A stretch of 54,665 nucleotides of DNA from an uncultured bacterium (GCA_905215115.1 CAJMOP010000002.1:1-54665), one strand, 5' to 3'. Positions 43,801 to 51,954 are shown, counted from the first letter of the stretch. Program-made: numbers and translations. Notes: generated by a model not told the origin, from the letters alone.

Positions 43801-45081
43801 GCATATATCGATCGTTATGCCTTTAGGAATGCTGGCATCGCTGGCGATCTGAACGTCGACCTTCCCGATAACGATATCTACGTCGGTGTGTCGGCGTTCG
43901 ACGGCTGTGCAAATCTTACGTCCGTGTCTGCGCATGCGGCAACAATCGAAATTAGCGATCAGGCATTCACGAATTGCCCGAGGCTCGCGAGCGCATCGTT
44001 TGTGGCAGACACCAATGGCGACTACGACGCAGCTACGGGTGCGGGCTCTCGGAACTATTTGGCATCATCGGTGTTTGGCAACGATGCCAACTTTACGAAC
44101 TTGACCGTCGGCGCCGGTATTGCGACGCTGGGCTATCCGTCGCCAGGCGTGGGTTTCTTCTTGGACGGCGCAACCGATACCGAAGAGGAAGCCGGCCGCA
44201 TTCATCTGTCGGTGCCCCGTGGCATGGAGCAGGACTACCTCAATGCGTGGGTCTACGGACTCGTCGGCTACGACGACTACGACGCGTATTACGGTGTCGT
44301 GGAGTTTGGCATGCTTTCCGATTGGTTCATGGGGGAGGGTCCGGAGCCGACGGCCGAAGCGGTTAGGGCGCAGATGGCCAAGAATCTTTTGGAGCCCGAG
44401 AATCGCCTGCGAACCATGATGGGGCTGCCGCTGGTCGAGGCTTCTACGGTAATACAGGCGGGTAGCGATGCGCCCGAGAGTCATGAATGGAAGATCGAGG
44501 ACAACGGTGACGGTACTGCCACGCTGGTCTCGGCGCCGTCCGATATCGAGCGGGCCGATCTGGCGAGCGTGTTGACGGGGCCAACTGTAATCGCCTCGAA
44601 TGCCTTCTCGCACTGTTCGAACCTCACCGAGATTGAGCTGTGCGATAAGGTGGTCGGCATCCAGAACGGTGCGTTTATGGGCTGTAGCGGCGTGACGGTG
44701 ACGCTGCCTTCTGGCTGTCCGCCGCCGGAGTTGCTGGGTGGGATGGAGAGCGAGTCGTTTTCGTTTGGCGGCAGCGTAGTACTCGATATTGCCGAGGCCG
44801 ATCGCGAGTCGCTGCTCAAGACGTGGCCCCGTCAGATGGTGGGGGTTGCCACAGACGACGAGGAGGCCGACTACGTCGTGAGCAAGTGGTTCGGCAATGT
44901 CGATATGGATACGTTTGAGTCGCCGACGTTCGATGTGCTCAATAAGGCTGTAAATGAGCCCATCATGAAGTGCGAAAACCGTCTGCGCTCCCTGATGGGC
45001 ATGAAGGCTATTGGCGATATCGGCGAGCTTGCCGCCCCCATTGATATCAATAAATATCCGGATTATTGGATTGCCGGCTAG
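40834..45081 (+). CDS. 1415-aa N-anchored surface protein with BspA-type leucine-rich repeats
   Basis: GTG start with GGGAG upstream, 15 nt after the transglutaminase-like gene. A ~44-residue cytoplasmic head (MFSQQPQHMAQHKNAASAKL) is followed by a TM at about 46-68, a Ser/Thr/Asp-rich linker, a glycine-rich stretch at about 150-212 (GGASGGNAGGGAGGN), and a large exposed region. LRR_5-like units are recognisable near 798-870 (IAPYAFSGDAELRFVNLGE, IGRNAFENCQNLQGVFIG), 990-1050 (VSAFDGCANLTSV, SDQAFTNCPRL) and 1250-1300 (IASNAFSHCSNLTEIELCD). Two related ~65-residue modules end in ENRLRTMMGLP and ENRLRSLMGMK. No LPxTG signal is present. BspA-type repeats commonly mediate adhesion; the role here is unknown. 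Confidence 0.85.
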   Translation: MFSQQPQHMAQHKNAASAKLKGPRNATERVQHAAKNMYRAKPLAATRVVAVAASVAAVGVFGTVAFELAQSNLSFDPSGYIAAYSHGDTESGEAYQISPLSTDAEANRHDEKSDSRDTSAREQQAPLDNAQGQANLTGQSGTTAYNVTGNADGTGVGVAGGSSTGAGGAGGSGGGQNVPVINGGGASGGNAGGGAGGNGSGGSGGPGGSATSTANSYKYLLQDPTPQKGAPMGDTTFFTQFNGTNGLIDPHEVQISPMEDAIYDGQVLDAWTLFCAMDVHWSDDKGLYYLACAKDEFATFPYFRINSWTDAAGEQNPVLCSSQPLTVNVSLRLSQDAAWTTRTVTIQPAQSCLFVVGQPDSMGQRNVIWSTLSSKENLLNVNTQEAFMKQAGHVASDGYLNALLLGWRENEAAVPYFYTLTPGRHVVIPGDVVPIDPAYKVRFQGYALDEDYRFDDDPFSSNSSRLQTLVDVDESVVSVNDGVETLSVPQGVQAVDTYTDSRQREGFAWQIDNLELPSSVYYVNVNAGFQVLDAYRVASDNPVYAATDEGILTSRDGREYLGVPYDTRELDVPTDITHVVIPDRNKLDRVVLHAPKESELPQIDASNLQDCTLVVDDAVLLDFITEHAGELDNAYGVYVSPASDTNVQLMYSQGLVYNINSRFEGDLCYVLDTGSNIALVQISNTIMKGAFAGNTSVDTLVLMPWFDDKVTLEDGSLAGGSVRTIVCATDEQVAYVEQHKAAAGVPDARVIKMSLSRDGYLYYANAGKTILLSAAGDGDGNLPATFDGTLLTDGGKQLQVDSIAPYAFSGDAELRFVNLGEKTSTIGRNAFENCQNLQGVFIGTPDSIEVGADAFKGCTGLGFVASRAKKAVFATAENPNPAGCTWYAPDGELQGYDSRFVTVDGIYDFDCDAQGDDTALLYGYFDGDEEGEPSILLGAPSVLNGTINLLPSTIEIFGGYSLSGTKDLPGAFEGTGGVWDINWASAPNLAYIDRYAFRNAGIAGDLNVDLPDNDIYVGVSAFDGCANLTSVSAHAATIEISDQAFTNCPRLASASFVADTNGDYDAATGAGSRNYLASSVFGNDANFTNLTVGAGIATLGYPSPGVGFFLDGATDTEEEAGRIHLSVPRGMEQDYLNAWVYGLVGYDDYDAYYGVVEFGMLSDWFMGEGPEPTAEAVRAQMAKNLLEPENRLRTMMGLPLVEASTVIQAGSDAPESHEWKIEDNGDGTATLVSAPSDIERADLASVLTGPTVIASNAFSHCSNLTEIELCDKVVGIQNGAFMGCSGVTVTLPSGCPPPELLGGMESESFSFGGSVVLDIAEADRESLLKTWPRQMVGVATDDEEADYVVSKWFGNVDMDTFESPTFDVLNKAVNEPIMKCENRLRSLMGMKAIGDIGELAAPIDINKYPDYWIAG

Positions 45082-45086
45082 GCGGG

Positions 45087-45815
45087 TTATAAAGTGAGGC
45101 AGCCCCAGTCGATGGGGCTGCTGCCGTTTTGCTCGAGCAATTCATTGGCAGCGGAGAAGGGGCGCGATCCCATAAAAGCGGGGAGTTCTGCCGTGGCACG
45201 ATTTGCCGAAAGCGGCGAAGGGTGTGTGGAGGCCAGGCAGAACTTGCCGCTTTCCTTGCCTGCGCCGGTCGCGGCGAGCTTGCCCTCGACCATCTGCTGG
45301 GCAAAGCGGCCCCATGCCAAAAAGACGACCGGCTGGGGCAGCTGGCAGCAGCGTTCGATAACGTAGTCGGTGAGCGTGCTCCAACCCAGCTTGGCGTGCG
45401 AGTTGGCGGCATGCTCGCGCACGGTGAGCGTAGTGTTGAGGAGTAGGACGCCCTGTTGTGCCCATGGTGTTAGGTCTCCCGTGGCGGGCGTGGGGCGGCC
45501 CAGATCGGCTTTGAGCTCCTTATAGATGTTGCGCAGGCTCGGCGGCAACTTGGTTTGCGTCGCGGGGACCGAGAACGACAGCCCCATTGCCTGGTTGGGT
45601 CCGTGATAGGGGTCTTGGCCCAAGATGACAACCTTGACCTGGTCGGCCGGCGTGTAGGCGAGGGCATTGAGGATGTCGTCTTGTGCCGGGTAGATGGTCT
45701 GCTCGGCACGCAAAAGGGCGATGCGCTCGAGCAGCTGGTTCGTAGTGTCACGTACCGGCTGCGGCGCATCGCCCAACCAAGTCGCTATGTTGCGGTCGCG
45801 GGTTGCGGTGTTCAT
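45087..45815 (-). CDS. ung: Uracil-DNA glycosylase
   Basis: 242 residues, family 1 UDG that removes uracil from DNA. Catalytic VVILGQDPYHGPNQAMGLSF with the water-activating Asp, LNTTLTV, and the HPSPLSANR leucine-intercalation loop with catalytic His are all present. Length is normal. The ribosome site AAAGGAG is 5-6 nt before ATG. It converges on the LRR gene, with only 5 nt between the stops; the LRR terminator hairpin lies within its 3' coding end. Confidence 0.97.
   Translation of the reverse strand: MNTATRDRNIATWLGDAPQPVRDTTNQLLERIALLRAEQTIYPAQDDILNALAYTPADQVKVVILGQDPYHGPNQAMGLSFSVPATQTKLPPSLRNIYKELKADLGRPTPATGDLTPWAQQGVLLLNTTLTVREHAANSHAKLGWSTLTDYVIERCCQLPQPVVFLAWGRFAQQMVEGKLAATGAGKESGKFCLASTHPSPLSANRATAELPAFMGSRPFSAANELLEQNGSSPIDWGCLTL
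45099..45129 (+). terminator. Terminator of the kinase-MoxR-LRR operon
   Basis: GCAGCCCCA-GTCGA-TGGGGCTGC hairpin, then TGCCGTTTT, embedded in the 3' end of the opposing ung gene. Confidence 0.6.
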
Positions 45816-45903
45816 GGGGCTCCTTTATGGCAGATGCTCTGTTGGCATCTATTGTAAAGGCGCACCGGTTGCCTTTATGCCACGGCTGTATGAAGAGTGG
45901 GGT

Positions 45904-46807
45904 CTACGAGACGTGCTCGGGCGCTCCTGCCATGCGAGCCTGTCCATGTGCGCGAAGGCGCGGAAGCTCGACGGTTGCCACCATGACGCCGGTGAGGATG
46001 AGGGCGGCGCCAAAGAATGCGATGGGGCTCAGGACCTCGCCGACCAGGAAGAACGAGAAGACAGCGGAGCAGACCGGCTCGAGCGAGAAAGCGAAGCCGG
46101 TGGTTTCGGCAGGCACGTGGGGCTGCACGAGCGTTTGGGTGATAAAGCCGTAGGCAGAGCAGATGAGTGCGAGCGCGACGACGAGCACGATCTCGCTGGG
46201 TGTGCCGGGAAGCGTGAAACCGCCAAAGGTGAATGCGGCGATACCCGAGAATAAGCCGCCGAAGCCCAGCTGCCAAACGCCCAGAGCCAGCGGGTCGACT
46301 TCTTCGACAAAGCGCTTGGCCACGATAATGTGGCTGGCATAGATAAAGGCCGAGAGCAGCATGATGATCGCACCGGGATTCAGGCTGGTGAAGTCGGCGC
46401 CCGAGAGCAGCAGCATGCCGCAGGTGACGATGGCGGTGCCGACGAGCACCTTGCGTTCGGGGGGCGCGACGCAGCAGGGCGGCGTTGGCAAACGGCACGA
46501 TCACGACCGTCAGGCTCTGCAAAAAGCCGGCGGTGGAGGCAGAGGTGAGGCTGGAGCCCAGGCACATGCAGGTGAGTTCGGTTGCCATAATGGCGCCGAT
46601 GATGGCGGCGCGGACCATTAGGTCGCGGTTGATGCGGAACGCGCGCTTGTGGAAGAGCAGCAGGCAGGCCACAAAGGCGATGATGCAGCGCAGCGCAACA
46701 ATGCTCGTGGCGTTCATGCTGTCCATGCCGATCTTCATGAGGGGGTACGAAAAGCCCCATGCGACGGGAACGGAAAATGAGAGCGCGATTGCTTTTTTGC
46801 GATCCAT
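45904..46807 (-). pseudogene. EamA/DMT transporter gene with a frameshift
   Basis: The first ~115 residues (MDRKKAIALSFSVPVAWGFS to VIVPFANAALLRR) are read in one frame and the rest (PERKVLVGTAIVTCGMLLLS to the stop at 45904) in the next. The change falls at a run of six G on the plus strand (46459-46464); five would restore a continuous EamA protein of about 300 residues with two five-helix repeats. Both parts look well conserved, so the lesion is recent, a slippage-prone tract, or a sequencing error. A LysR regulator is divergent. The frame that continues past the shift to 45875 gives arginine/histidine-rich nonsense. Confidence 0.85.
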
Positions 46808-46965
46808 GGGACTCCTTTTGTTACAGAACGGTTTCGTAAAAAGGATTCTGCTCCCAGATGTAGATGTAGTAAAGCGAATGTATCTTCAGTATGATTAAGA
46901 AATACTAATGTTGGCAGAAAAAGCCCTGGCAAAACGTTTTACGGCTACATCGATGTGGAGGCACG

Positions 46966-47832
46966 ATGGCATCGCGGTATCAGATTGTTTGTATGGTGGT
47001 CGATTGCGGCAGTCTTAAGGGCGCGGCGGACGAACTGGGCTATACACAAAGTGCGGTGAGCCAGGCCGTCAAGGCACTCGAGCGCGAGCTGGGTACCACG
47101 CTTATCGAGCGCGGTAAGCAGGGCGTTTCGCTTACGCGCGACGGTAAACAATATCTGCCGTTCCTGCGCCAGATTGTGACCGCTGAGGCCGAGCTCGAGG
47201 GTAAGCGCCAGGAGCTGCTGGGGCTCTCCTCGACTGATATTCGCATTGCGACATTTACCAACGTGAGTCGTACCGTGTTGCCACGCGTGATCCGCGACTT
47301 TGGTGCGCTGCACCCGGGCGTACGCTTTACCCTCAAGCAGGGCGATTACACGCGCAACGCTCAATGGGTGCACGATGGCGTGGTTGATTTTTGTTTTACG
47401 GCGCGCGGATTTACAGCTGGGCTCGAGAAGCGCGTGGTCTATCACGACGAGTTGGTGGCGCTGCTGCCGGCCGCCCATCCGCTGGCGGCAAAGGAGAAGG
47501 TGACGCTCGCCGACCTGGCGTCCGAACCGTTTGTGCTGCTAGATGAGGGCGAGCAGAGCCTGGTGCTCGATGCATTCACGGCGCACGGGCTGTCGCCGCA
47601 CGTGACGAGCGAGGTGACCGACGACTACACCATTATGGCGATGGTGGAGGAGGGCCTGGGCGTGAGCATGCTCTACCGTCGTACGGTCGAAGGCATGCAG
47701 GCCGATATTCGTGTGCGTCCCATCGTGCACGCCCCCTCGCGCGACGTTGTGGCAGCGTGGCGCAGCTGGGATACCATGCCGATCGCTACGAGGCGCTTTA
47801 TCGACTACATGAGCTCGCATATCGTGAGATAG
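46966..47832 (+). CDS. LysR-family transcriptional regulator
   Basis: 288 residues. N-terminal helix-turn-helix (VVDCGSLKGAADELGYTQSA then VSQAVKALERELGTTLIER) and a C-terminal periplasmic-binding-like effector domain (about 88-288) with DFGALHPGVRFTLKQGDY and VEEGLGVSMLYRR. It is divergent from the EamA transporter gene across 158 nt, the usual arrangement in which a LysR protein controls both itself and its neighbour. The effector is unknown. An AT-rich stretch at 46880-46910 probably contains the promoters. Confidence 0.93.
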   Translation: MASRYQIVCMVVDCGSLKGAADELGYTQSAVSQAVKALERELGTTLIERGKQGVSLTRDGKQYLPFLRQIVTAEAELEGKRQELLGLSSTDIRIATFTNVSRTVLPRVIRDFGALHPGVRFTLKQGDYTRNAQWVHDGVVDFCFTARGFTAGLEKRVVYHDELVALLPAAHPLAAKEKVTLADLASEPFVLLDEGEQSLVLDAFTAHGLSPHVTSEVTDDYTIMAMVEEGLGVSMLYRRTVEGMQADIRVRPIVHAPSRDVVAAWRSWDTMPIATRRFIDYMSSHIVR

Positions 47833-47861
47833 CTGCCGATGCGCCACCTTGTTGGATGTGT

Positions 47862-49244
47862 CTAGCGCGCCCCGGTCTTGGCTTGCGCCAGACGGTAGGT
47901 GCGTGCCGGGTGGCAGAGCAATACCGCCACGACCATAAAGAACGCCGTGGTGCCCAGGCTGATGGGGTAGACCATCATGATGTTCGCAAAGGTGCGGAAG
48001 TGCGGGAACACGCAGAATACCCAGTAGAAGCGGATACCGCAGACGCAGATCATGGTGATGAGGGCGGGCATAAGCGAGATGCCAAAGCCGCGCAGATAAC
48101 CGGACATGTTTTCGTAGAACATGCTAAAGGCGTACGCCGGGAAGATCGAGCACACGCGGATATAGCCGATCGAGACGATGTTGGGGTCGCTGTTGAACAA
48201 CGCCAGGATCTCGCGCCCCAGACCGACGATGACGATAATCGTGGTGAGTGCAACGATGCCGCCTTCGACCAGGCAGACCTTGAGCGTCTTGGTGCAACGG
48301 TCGATCTGGCGCGCGCCGTGGTTTTGCCCCACAAAGGTGGTGCAAGCCTGGCTAAAGCTGTTGAGCAGGTTGTAGCACACATACTCCAGGCTCATGGCGG
48401 CGCTCGATGCCGCCATGACCTCGGTGCCCAAGCTGTTGATGGCGGACTGGATGATGATGTTAGCGACGGCAAAGACGGCGCTTTGGATGCCGGCGGGCAG
48501 GCCGATCTTGACGATGCGCTTGAGGGCGACGGGGTCGATAGCCAGATCGCGCAGGGTGACGCGGACAACGGAATCGGTCTTGAGCAGGCGGATAAAGAGC
48601 GTCGCGGCGCTGACGGTGTAGGCGATGGCGGTGGCGATGGCGACGCCCGCGACGCCCCAGTGGAGTACGGGGACAAAGATGAGGTCCAGGCCAATGTTGA
48701 GGACGGTGGACACGGCAAGCGCCTGCAGCGGCATGCGGGTGATGCCGACGGAGCGGAAGATCGCGGCCTCAAAGTTGTAGAGCAAGATCGAGGGCATGCT
48801 GAGCAAAAAGACGCGCAGGTAGAGCGAAGCGAGCGGCATGGTTTCGGCAGGAACGTTGAGCGCGGCGAGCATGGGCTCGGCAAAGATCTCGCCCAGGGCG
48901 ATGACGACAAAGCCCACGAGCGCCATTAAAATCGAGGTATGGACGGCGCGTTTGACCATGTTCTGATCGTTGCGGCCGATGGCGTTGGCGATGACCACAT
49001 TTGAGCCAAGCGACATGCCGATAAACAGGTTGAGCATAAGACTGGTAAGCGGAACATTGGAGCCGACCGCTGCCATGGCAAGGGTTCCCTGGTCGCCCGA
49101 GAAGTTGCCGATGATGACCGTGGCGATGAGGTTCGATAGCTGCTCAAGGATGCTCGTGGCGGCGACGGGAAAGGCGAATAGGGGAATATTGCGCCACAGC
49201 GAGCCGGTGGTCATGTCAATGTGCTTAGATGCGGTGTCAGCCAT
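47862..49244 (-). CDS. MATE-family efflux transporter
   Basis: 460 residues with twelve membrane segments in two MatE repeats: MTTGSLWRNIPLFAFPVAAT, LEQLSNLIATVIIGNFSG, NVPLTSLMLNLFIGMSLGSN and, in the second half, IKIGLPAGIQSAVFAVANII and QACTTFVGQNHGARQ. These proteins export drugs or metabolites in exchange for Na+ or H+. Length is normal. Convergent with the LysR gene. A complete CTAGTCAT hairpin lies upstream, between this gene and rlmA. Substrate not predictable. Confidence 0.93.
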   Translation of the reverse strand: MADTASKHIDMTTGSLWRNIPLFAFPVAATSILEQLSNLIATVIIGNFSGDQGTLAMAAVGSNVPLTSLMLNLFIGMSLGSNVVIANAIGRNDQNMVKRAVHTSILMALVGFVVIALGEIFAEPMLAALNVPAETMPLASLYLRVFLLSMPSILLYNFEAAIFRSVGITRMPLQALAVSTVLNIGLDLIFVPVLHWGVAGVAIATAIAYTVSAATLFIRLLKTDSVVRVTLRDLAIDPVALKRIVKIGLPAGIQSAVFAVANIIIQSAINSLGTEVMAASSAAMSLEYVCYNLLNSFSQACTTFVGQNHGARQIDRCTKTLKVCLVEGGIVALTTIIVIVGLGREILALFNSDPNIVSIGYIRVCSIFPAYAFSMFYENMSGYLRGFGISLMPALITMICVCGIRFYWVFCVFPHFRTFANIMMVYPISLGTTAFFMVVAVLLCHPARTYRLAQAKTGAR

Positions 49245-49308
49245 GCGCTCTCAATCTCTAACATGCTCTTTCGTGCTTATTTGCGCAGACGATGATACTC
49301 CTAATCGA

Positions 49309-49366
49309 CTAGTCATTGGGGACGTTCTTAAACGACTAGTCATTCAAGAACGTCCCCAATGACTAG
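49309..49366. repeat. CTAGTCAT hairpin repeat, complete copy
   Basis: Perfect 21-bp arms (49309-49329 and 49346-49366) beginning CTAGTCATTGGGGACGTTCT around a 16-nt loop containing CGACTAGTCAT. Located between the divergent MATE and rlmA genes. Confidence 0.88.
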
Positions 49367-49387
49367 GTGGGGAAGGCGTGCGACAAT
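49359..49387 (+). promoter_or_regulatory. Possible rlmA promoter whose -35 comes from the repeat
   Basis: ATGACT (last bases of the CTAGTCAT repeat), 17-nt spacer, GACAAT, 35 nt before the start. Four of six -35 positions match consensus. Confidence 0.35.
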
Positions 49388-49422
49388 GGTGGGCGTTGTG
49401 TTGTTCGCGCTAAGGAGTTGCC

Positions 49423-50238
49423 ATGTTGTTGTGTCCCGTTTGCCATGAGCCGTTGGTGGACGACGAGCGCGGTGCTGCATGCGCGGGCGGACACCGGTTT
49501 GACCGTGCGCGCGAGGGCTATCTATATCTGTTGCGCTCGTCCAAGAGCGGCGACTCCATGGGCGATCCCAAGTCGCAGGCACGCAGCCGTCGTGACTTTT
49601 TGAACCGCGGCTACTACGCGCCGTTGCGCGATGCGATGGTCGAGCTGGTGCACGAGCGGGCGGCAGAGCACGGGGTGTCTACGGGCAAGCAGCTGACCTT
49701 GCTCGATATTTGCTGCGGCGAGGGCTACTACACCAGCGCCATGGGCGCGGTGCCGGGCGTGGATGCTTACGGGTTCGACCTGGGCAAAGAGATGGTGCGC
49801 CTGGCCGCCAAGCGCGGCGATGCGACCTATTTTGTGGCCAACATGAAGGACGTTCCCGTGGCGGACGGCGCCTTCGATATGGTGACCGAGCTCTTTGCTC
49901 CCTTTAACGAGCGTGAGTTTGCCCGCGTGCTGGCGCCCGAGGGCTCGCTCTACACCGTGGTGCCGGGCGCCCGTCATCTTTTTGGGCTCAAGGAGGTGCT
50001 CTACGACACGCCATATCTCAACGACGAGAAGCTGCCGCAGACGACCGAGCTGGAGTTGGTGGGAACGCAACGGGTGTCTGCGAACATTACGCTCCAGACG
50101 CAGGCCGACATCGAGGCGGTGTTCCAGATGACGCCGTACTACTACCGCACGCGCCCTGCCGACAAAGAGCGCCTGGCTAACCTGGACACCCTTCAGACCG
50201 ATATCGACTTCATCATCGCCGAGTACCGCCACAGCTAA
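49423..50238 (+). CDS. rlmA: 23S rRNA (guanine-N1)-methyltransferase, RlmA type
   Basis: 271 residues. An N-terminal zinc finger (CPVCHEPL and CAGGHRFD) precedes REGYLYLL and a strongly conserved linker (SGDSMGDPKSQARSRRDFLN) and a SAM-binding domain with LLDICCGEGYYTSAM, AYGFDLGKEMVRLAAKR and VTELFAPFNEREFARVL. This matches RlmA(I)/RlmA(II), which methylate G745 or G748 of 23S rRNA; the latter position, with the TlrB members, affects tylosin sensitivity in other actinobacteria. Which position is modified here cannot be told. AAGGAG lies 6 nt before the ATG. Confidence 0.92.
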   Translation: MLLCPVCHEPLVDDERGAACAGGHRFDRAREGYLYLLRSSKSGDSMGDPKSQARSRRDFLNRGYYAPLRDAMVELVHERAAEHGVSTGKQLTLLDICCGEGYYTSAMGAVPGVDAYGFDLGKEMVRLAAKRGDATYFVANMKDVPVADGAFDMVTELFAPFNEREFARVLAPEGSLYTVVPGARHLFGLKEVLYDTPYLNDEKLPQTTELELVGTQRVSANITLQTQADIEAVFQMTPYYYRTRPADKERLANLDTLQTDIDFIIAEYRHS

Positions 50239-50275
50239 CCTGCCAAAAAGGGACAGGTTTATTTTGGCAGGTTTT
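50239..50275 (+). terminator. Terminator after rlmA
   Basis: CCTGCCAAAA / TTTTGGCAGG perfect 10-bp arms followed by TTTT, directly after the stop. Confidence 0.75.
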
Positions 50276-50289
50276 ATCTGGGCAAATGC

Positions 50290-50327
50290 AAAGGGCCGAC
50301 CGCGGAGATGTGCGATCGGCCCTTTTT
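50290..50327. terminator. Bidirectional terminator
   Basis: AAAGGGCCGA and TCGGCCCTTT arms with A- and T-runs on both sides, between convergent rlmA and the membrane protein gene. Confidence 0.75.
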
Positions 50328-50363
50328 AGTTGCTTGGCTGCAGAGGCTATGAGAAGCGAGCGC

Positions 50364-50765
50364 TTACAGGCGGTCCTTGTTCTCGGCCTTGACGGCGTGC
50401 GCCTGCTGAACAAAGAACAGGTCGTACACCACGATGACAAAGGCGCCAAAGTTGATGGCGTCGCCGCCAAACGCGGGAAGCGTGAGCACGGCCTGCGCAA
50501 TCGTGGCGATTGCGGCGACGATGCCGAGCTTAAACGCGCCATCCACCTGCGAAGGCTTGTTGGCGCCCTTGATGCCCGCAACACCTGCGGCAAGATCGAC
50601 AAGACCCTTGATGACAAGTACGGCCGCGGCGAGCATGGCGTTCGGCCCGTACGTGGAATCGAGACTGCCTCGGGCGATGCCGACGCCGGCGATGACGAGG
50701 CTGGCGATGCCCAAAACAAAGTAAATGAGGGCAAGGATTTTGAGTGTCTTGCGAGCGTAGCTCAT
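50364..50765 (-). CDS. Small four-TM membrane protein
   Basis: 133 residues from ATG with AAAGGA 7 nt upstream. Four hydrophobic segments: about 9-28 (LALIYFVLGIASLVIAGVGI), 43-63, 80-98 and 101-118 (INFGAFVIVVYDLFFVQQA). The short loops and charged C-terminus (VKAENKDRL) are typical of small uncharacterised actinobacterial membrane proteins. I do not recognise a specific family. The longer in-frame extension to 50888 shows no coding character. Monocistronic. Confidence 0.7.
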   Translation of the reverse strand: MSYARKTLKILALIYFVLGIASLVIAGVGIARGSLDSTYGPNAMLAAAVLVIKGLVDLAAGVAGIKGANKPSQVDGAFKLGIVAAIATIAQAVLTLPAFGGDAINFGAFVIVVYDLFFVQQAHAVKAENKDRL

Positions 50766-50994
50766 GGCTGGATCCTTTCGATACGAGTACGGCCGATCTG
50801 GCGTACCCCCTGTGCTGCACATATGGTGAAGCACATTGTAGTTCAACGCGGCGGCGCATGCGTCTGAAAGCGCTTTAGGCCTGCGCACCTCAACCTTTCA
50901 AAAAGGAAAGCTGGACGTAAGTCAAATCGATGGCAGCTCATGTGCGGCGCTGCGATGATGAGGATGTAACAAGGAGTTGGTCTAAGGAGGAGCC

Positions 50995-51138
50995 ATGATG
51001 TACGGAACAGGGCAGGCGCGCGAGCCGCAATCGTTGGGAAGGCGCATGAGCGATTCTGTGATCGCTGCCGTGTGCACGGGATTGATGGCGGTGCTTTGCA
51101 TTGGGATGCTGTGGGCCATGTCGCATGTGGGACAATAG
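50995..51138 (+). CDS. 47-aa single-pass membrane protein
   Basis: Begins at tandem ATGs (50995, 50998) 4 nt after a strong AAGGAGG. The product has a polar N-terminus (MMYGTGQAREPQSLGRRMSD), one hydrophobic segment (SVIAAVCTGLMAVLCIGMLW) and ends AMSHVGQ. The good ribosome site and the clean topology support a real small gene. Its last codons overlap a GACAAT -10-like box for the rsmJ gene. No known family recognised. Confidence 0.6.
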   Translation: MMYGTGQAREPQSLGRRMSDSVIAAVCTGLMAVLCIGMLWAMSHVGQ

Positions 51139-51201
51139 CGGACGATTGGGTGCCGACACATGCGGCGCTCACGTATCCGCTTTGCTTGCTAAGGAGTACC
51201 C

Positions 51202-51906
51202 ATGGGCGTCGTCGATCCCTTTTCTGTTGCTCGGGCCGCGGGGCTTGAGCTGATCGGGAAGCCCGAGGGCCTCACGCTCACCGACGGTGCGATGGAGTTG
51301 CGTGCCGATTTTGGCCGCATGCTTCCACGGCTCAAGCAGGGCCGTCTGCAGCAAGAGCTACTGGTGAAGGCTGCGCGCACAAAAGGCATCGAGCGACCAT
51401 GGGCGATTGACGCTACGGCAGGCTTTGGCGAGGATTCGCTGCTGCTGGCTGCCGCGGGTTTTGCGGTCGATTTGTATGAGCAGGATTGCGTGATCGCGGC
51501 GCTCCTCCAGGATGCCCTGGATCGCGCGGCAGATGATCCGGCGCTTGCGGCCGCCGTGGCGCGCATGCACTTACATGCGGGCGAGGACAGCATTGCCGGT
51601 CTTCGCCATACGGCCGAGCTGATCGAGCGGGGCGAGCTCGCGGCTCCCGACGTGGTGTATCTGGACCCCATGTTTCCCGAGCGCACCAAGAGCGCGGCGG
51701 TCAAAAAGAAGTTTCAGCTCTTGCACCATTTGGAGCAGCCGTGCGCCGATGAGGAAACGCTGGTCGAAGCTGCGCTTGCGGTGCGCCCACGCAAGGTCGT
51801 TATCAAGCGGCCGGTGAAGGGGCCGCTGCTTGCCGGCGTTAAGCCGAGCTATCAACTTGCGGGCAAGGCCGTTCGCTACGATGTTTTGGTGCCGCCGCGC
51901 CCGTAG
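51202..51906 (+). CDS. rsmJ: 16S rRNA (guanine1516-N2)-methyltransferase-like protein
   Basis: 234 residues of the RsmJ/YhiQ family. WAIDATAGFGEDSLLLAAAG is the SAM-binding motif, and VVYLDPMFPERTKSAAVKKK (the DPMxP signature) followed by HHLEQP and PRKVVIKRPVKGPLL identify the family; E. coli RsmJ methylates G1516. The N-terminal LTLTDGAMELRADF with RLKQGRLQQELLVKAAR is also typical. Ribosome site AAGGAG, 6-nt spacing. It may be transcribed from a promoter within the small upstream gene. Confidence 0.9.
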   Translation: MGVVDPFSVARAAGLELIGKPEGLTLTDGAMELRADFGRMLPRLKQGRLQQELLVKAARTKGIERPWAIDATAGFGEDSLLLAAAGFAVDLYEQDCVIAALLQDALDRAADDPALAAAVARMHLHAGEDSIAGLRHTAELIERGELAAPDVVYLDPMFPERTKSAAVKKKFQLLHHLEQPCADEETLVEAALAVRPRKVVIKRPVKGPLLAGVKPSYQLAGKAVRYDVLVPPRP

Positions 51907-51954
51907 CTTGTGCACGATGGCTGGCGCTTCGCCAGCGCCGTGCCGATGCGGGGT

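Noticed and set aside
45875..46458. Continuation of the EamA frame after the six-G tract
   Set aside because: The product becomes Arg/His-rich without membrane segments, while the neighbouring frame continues the transporter.
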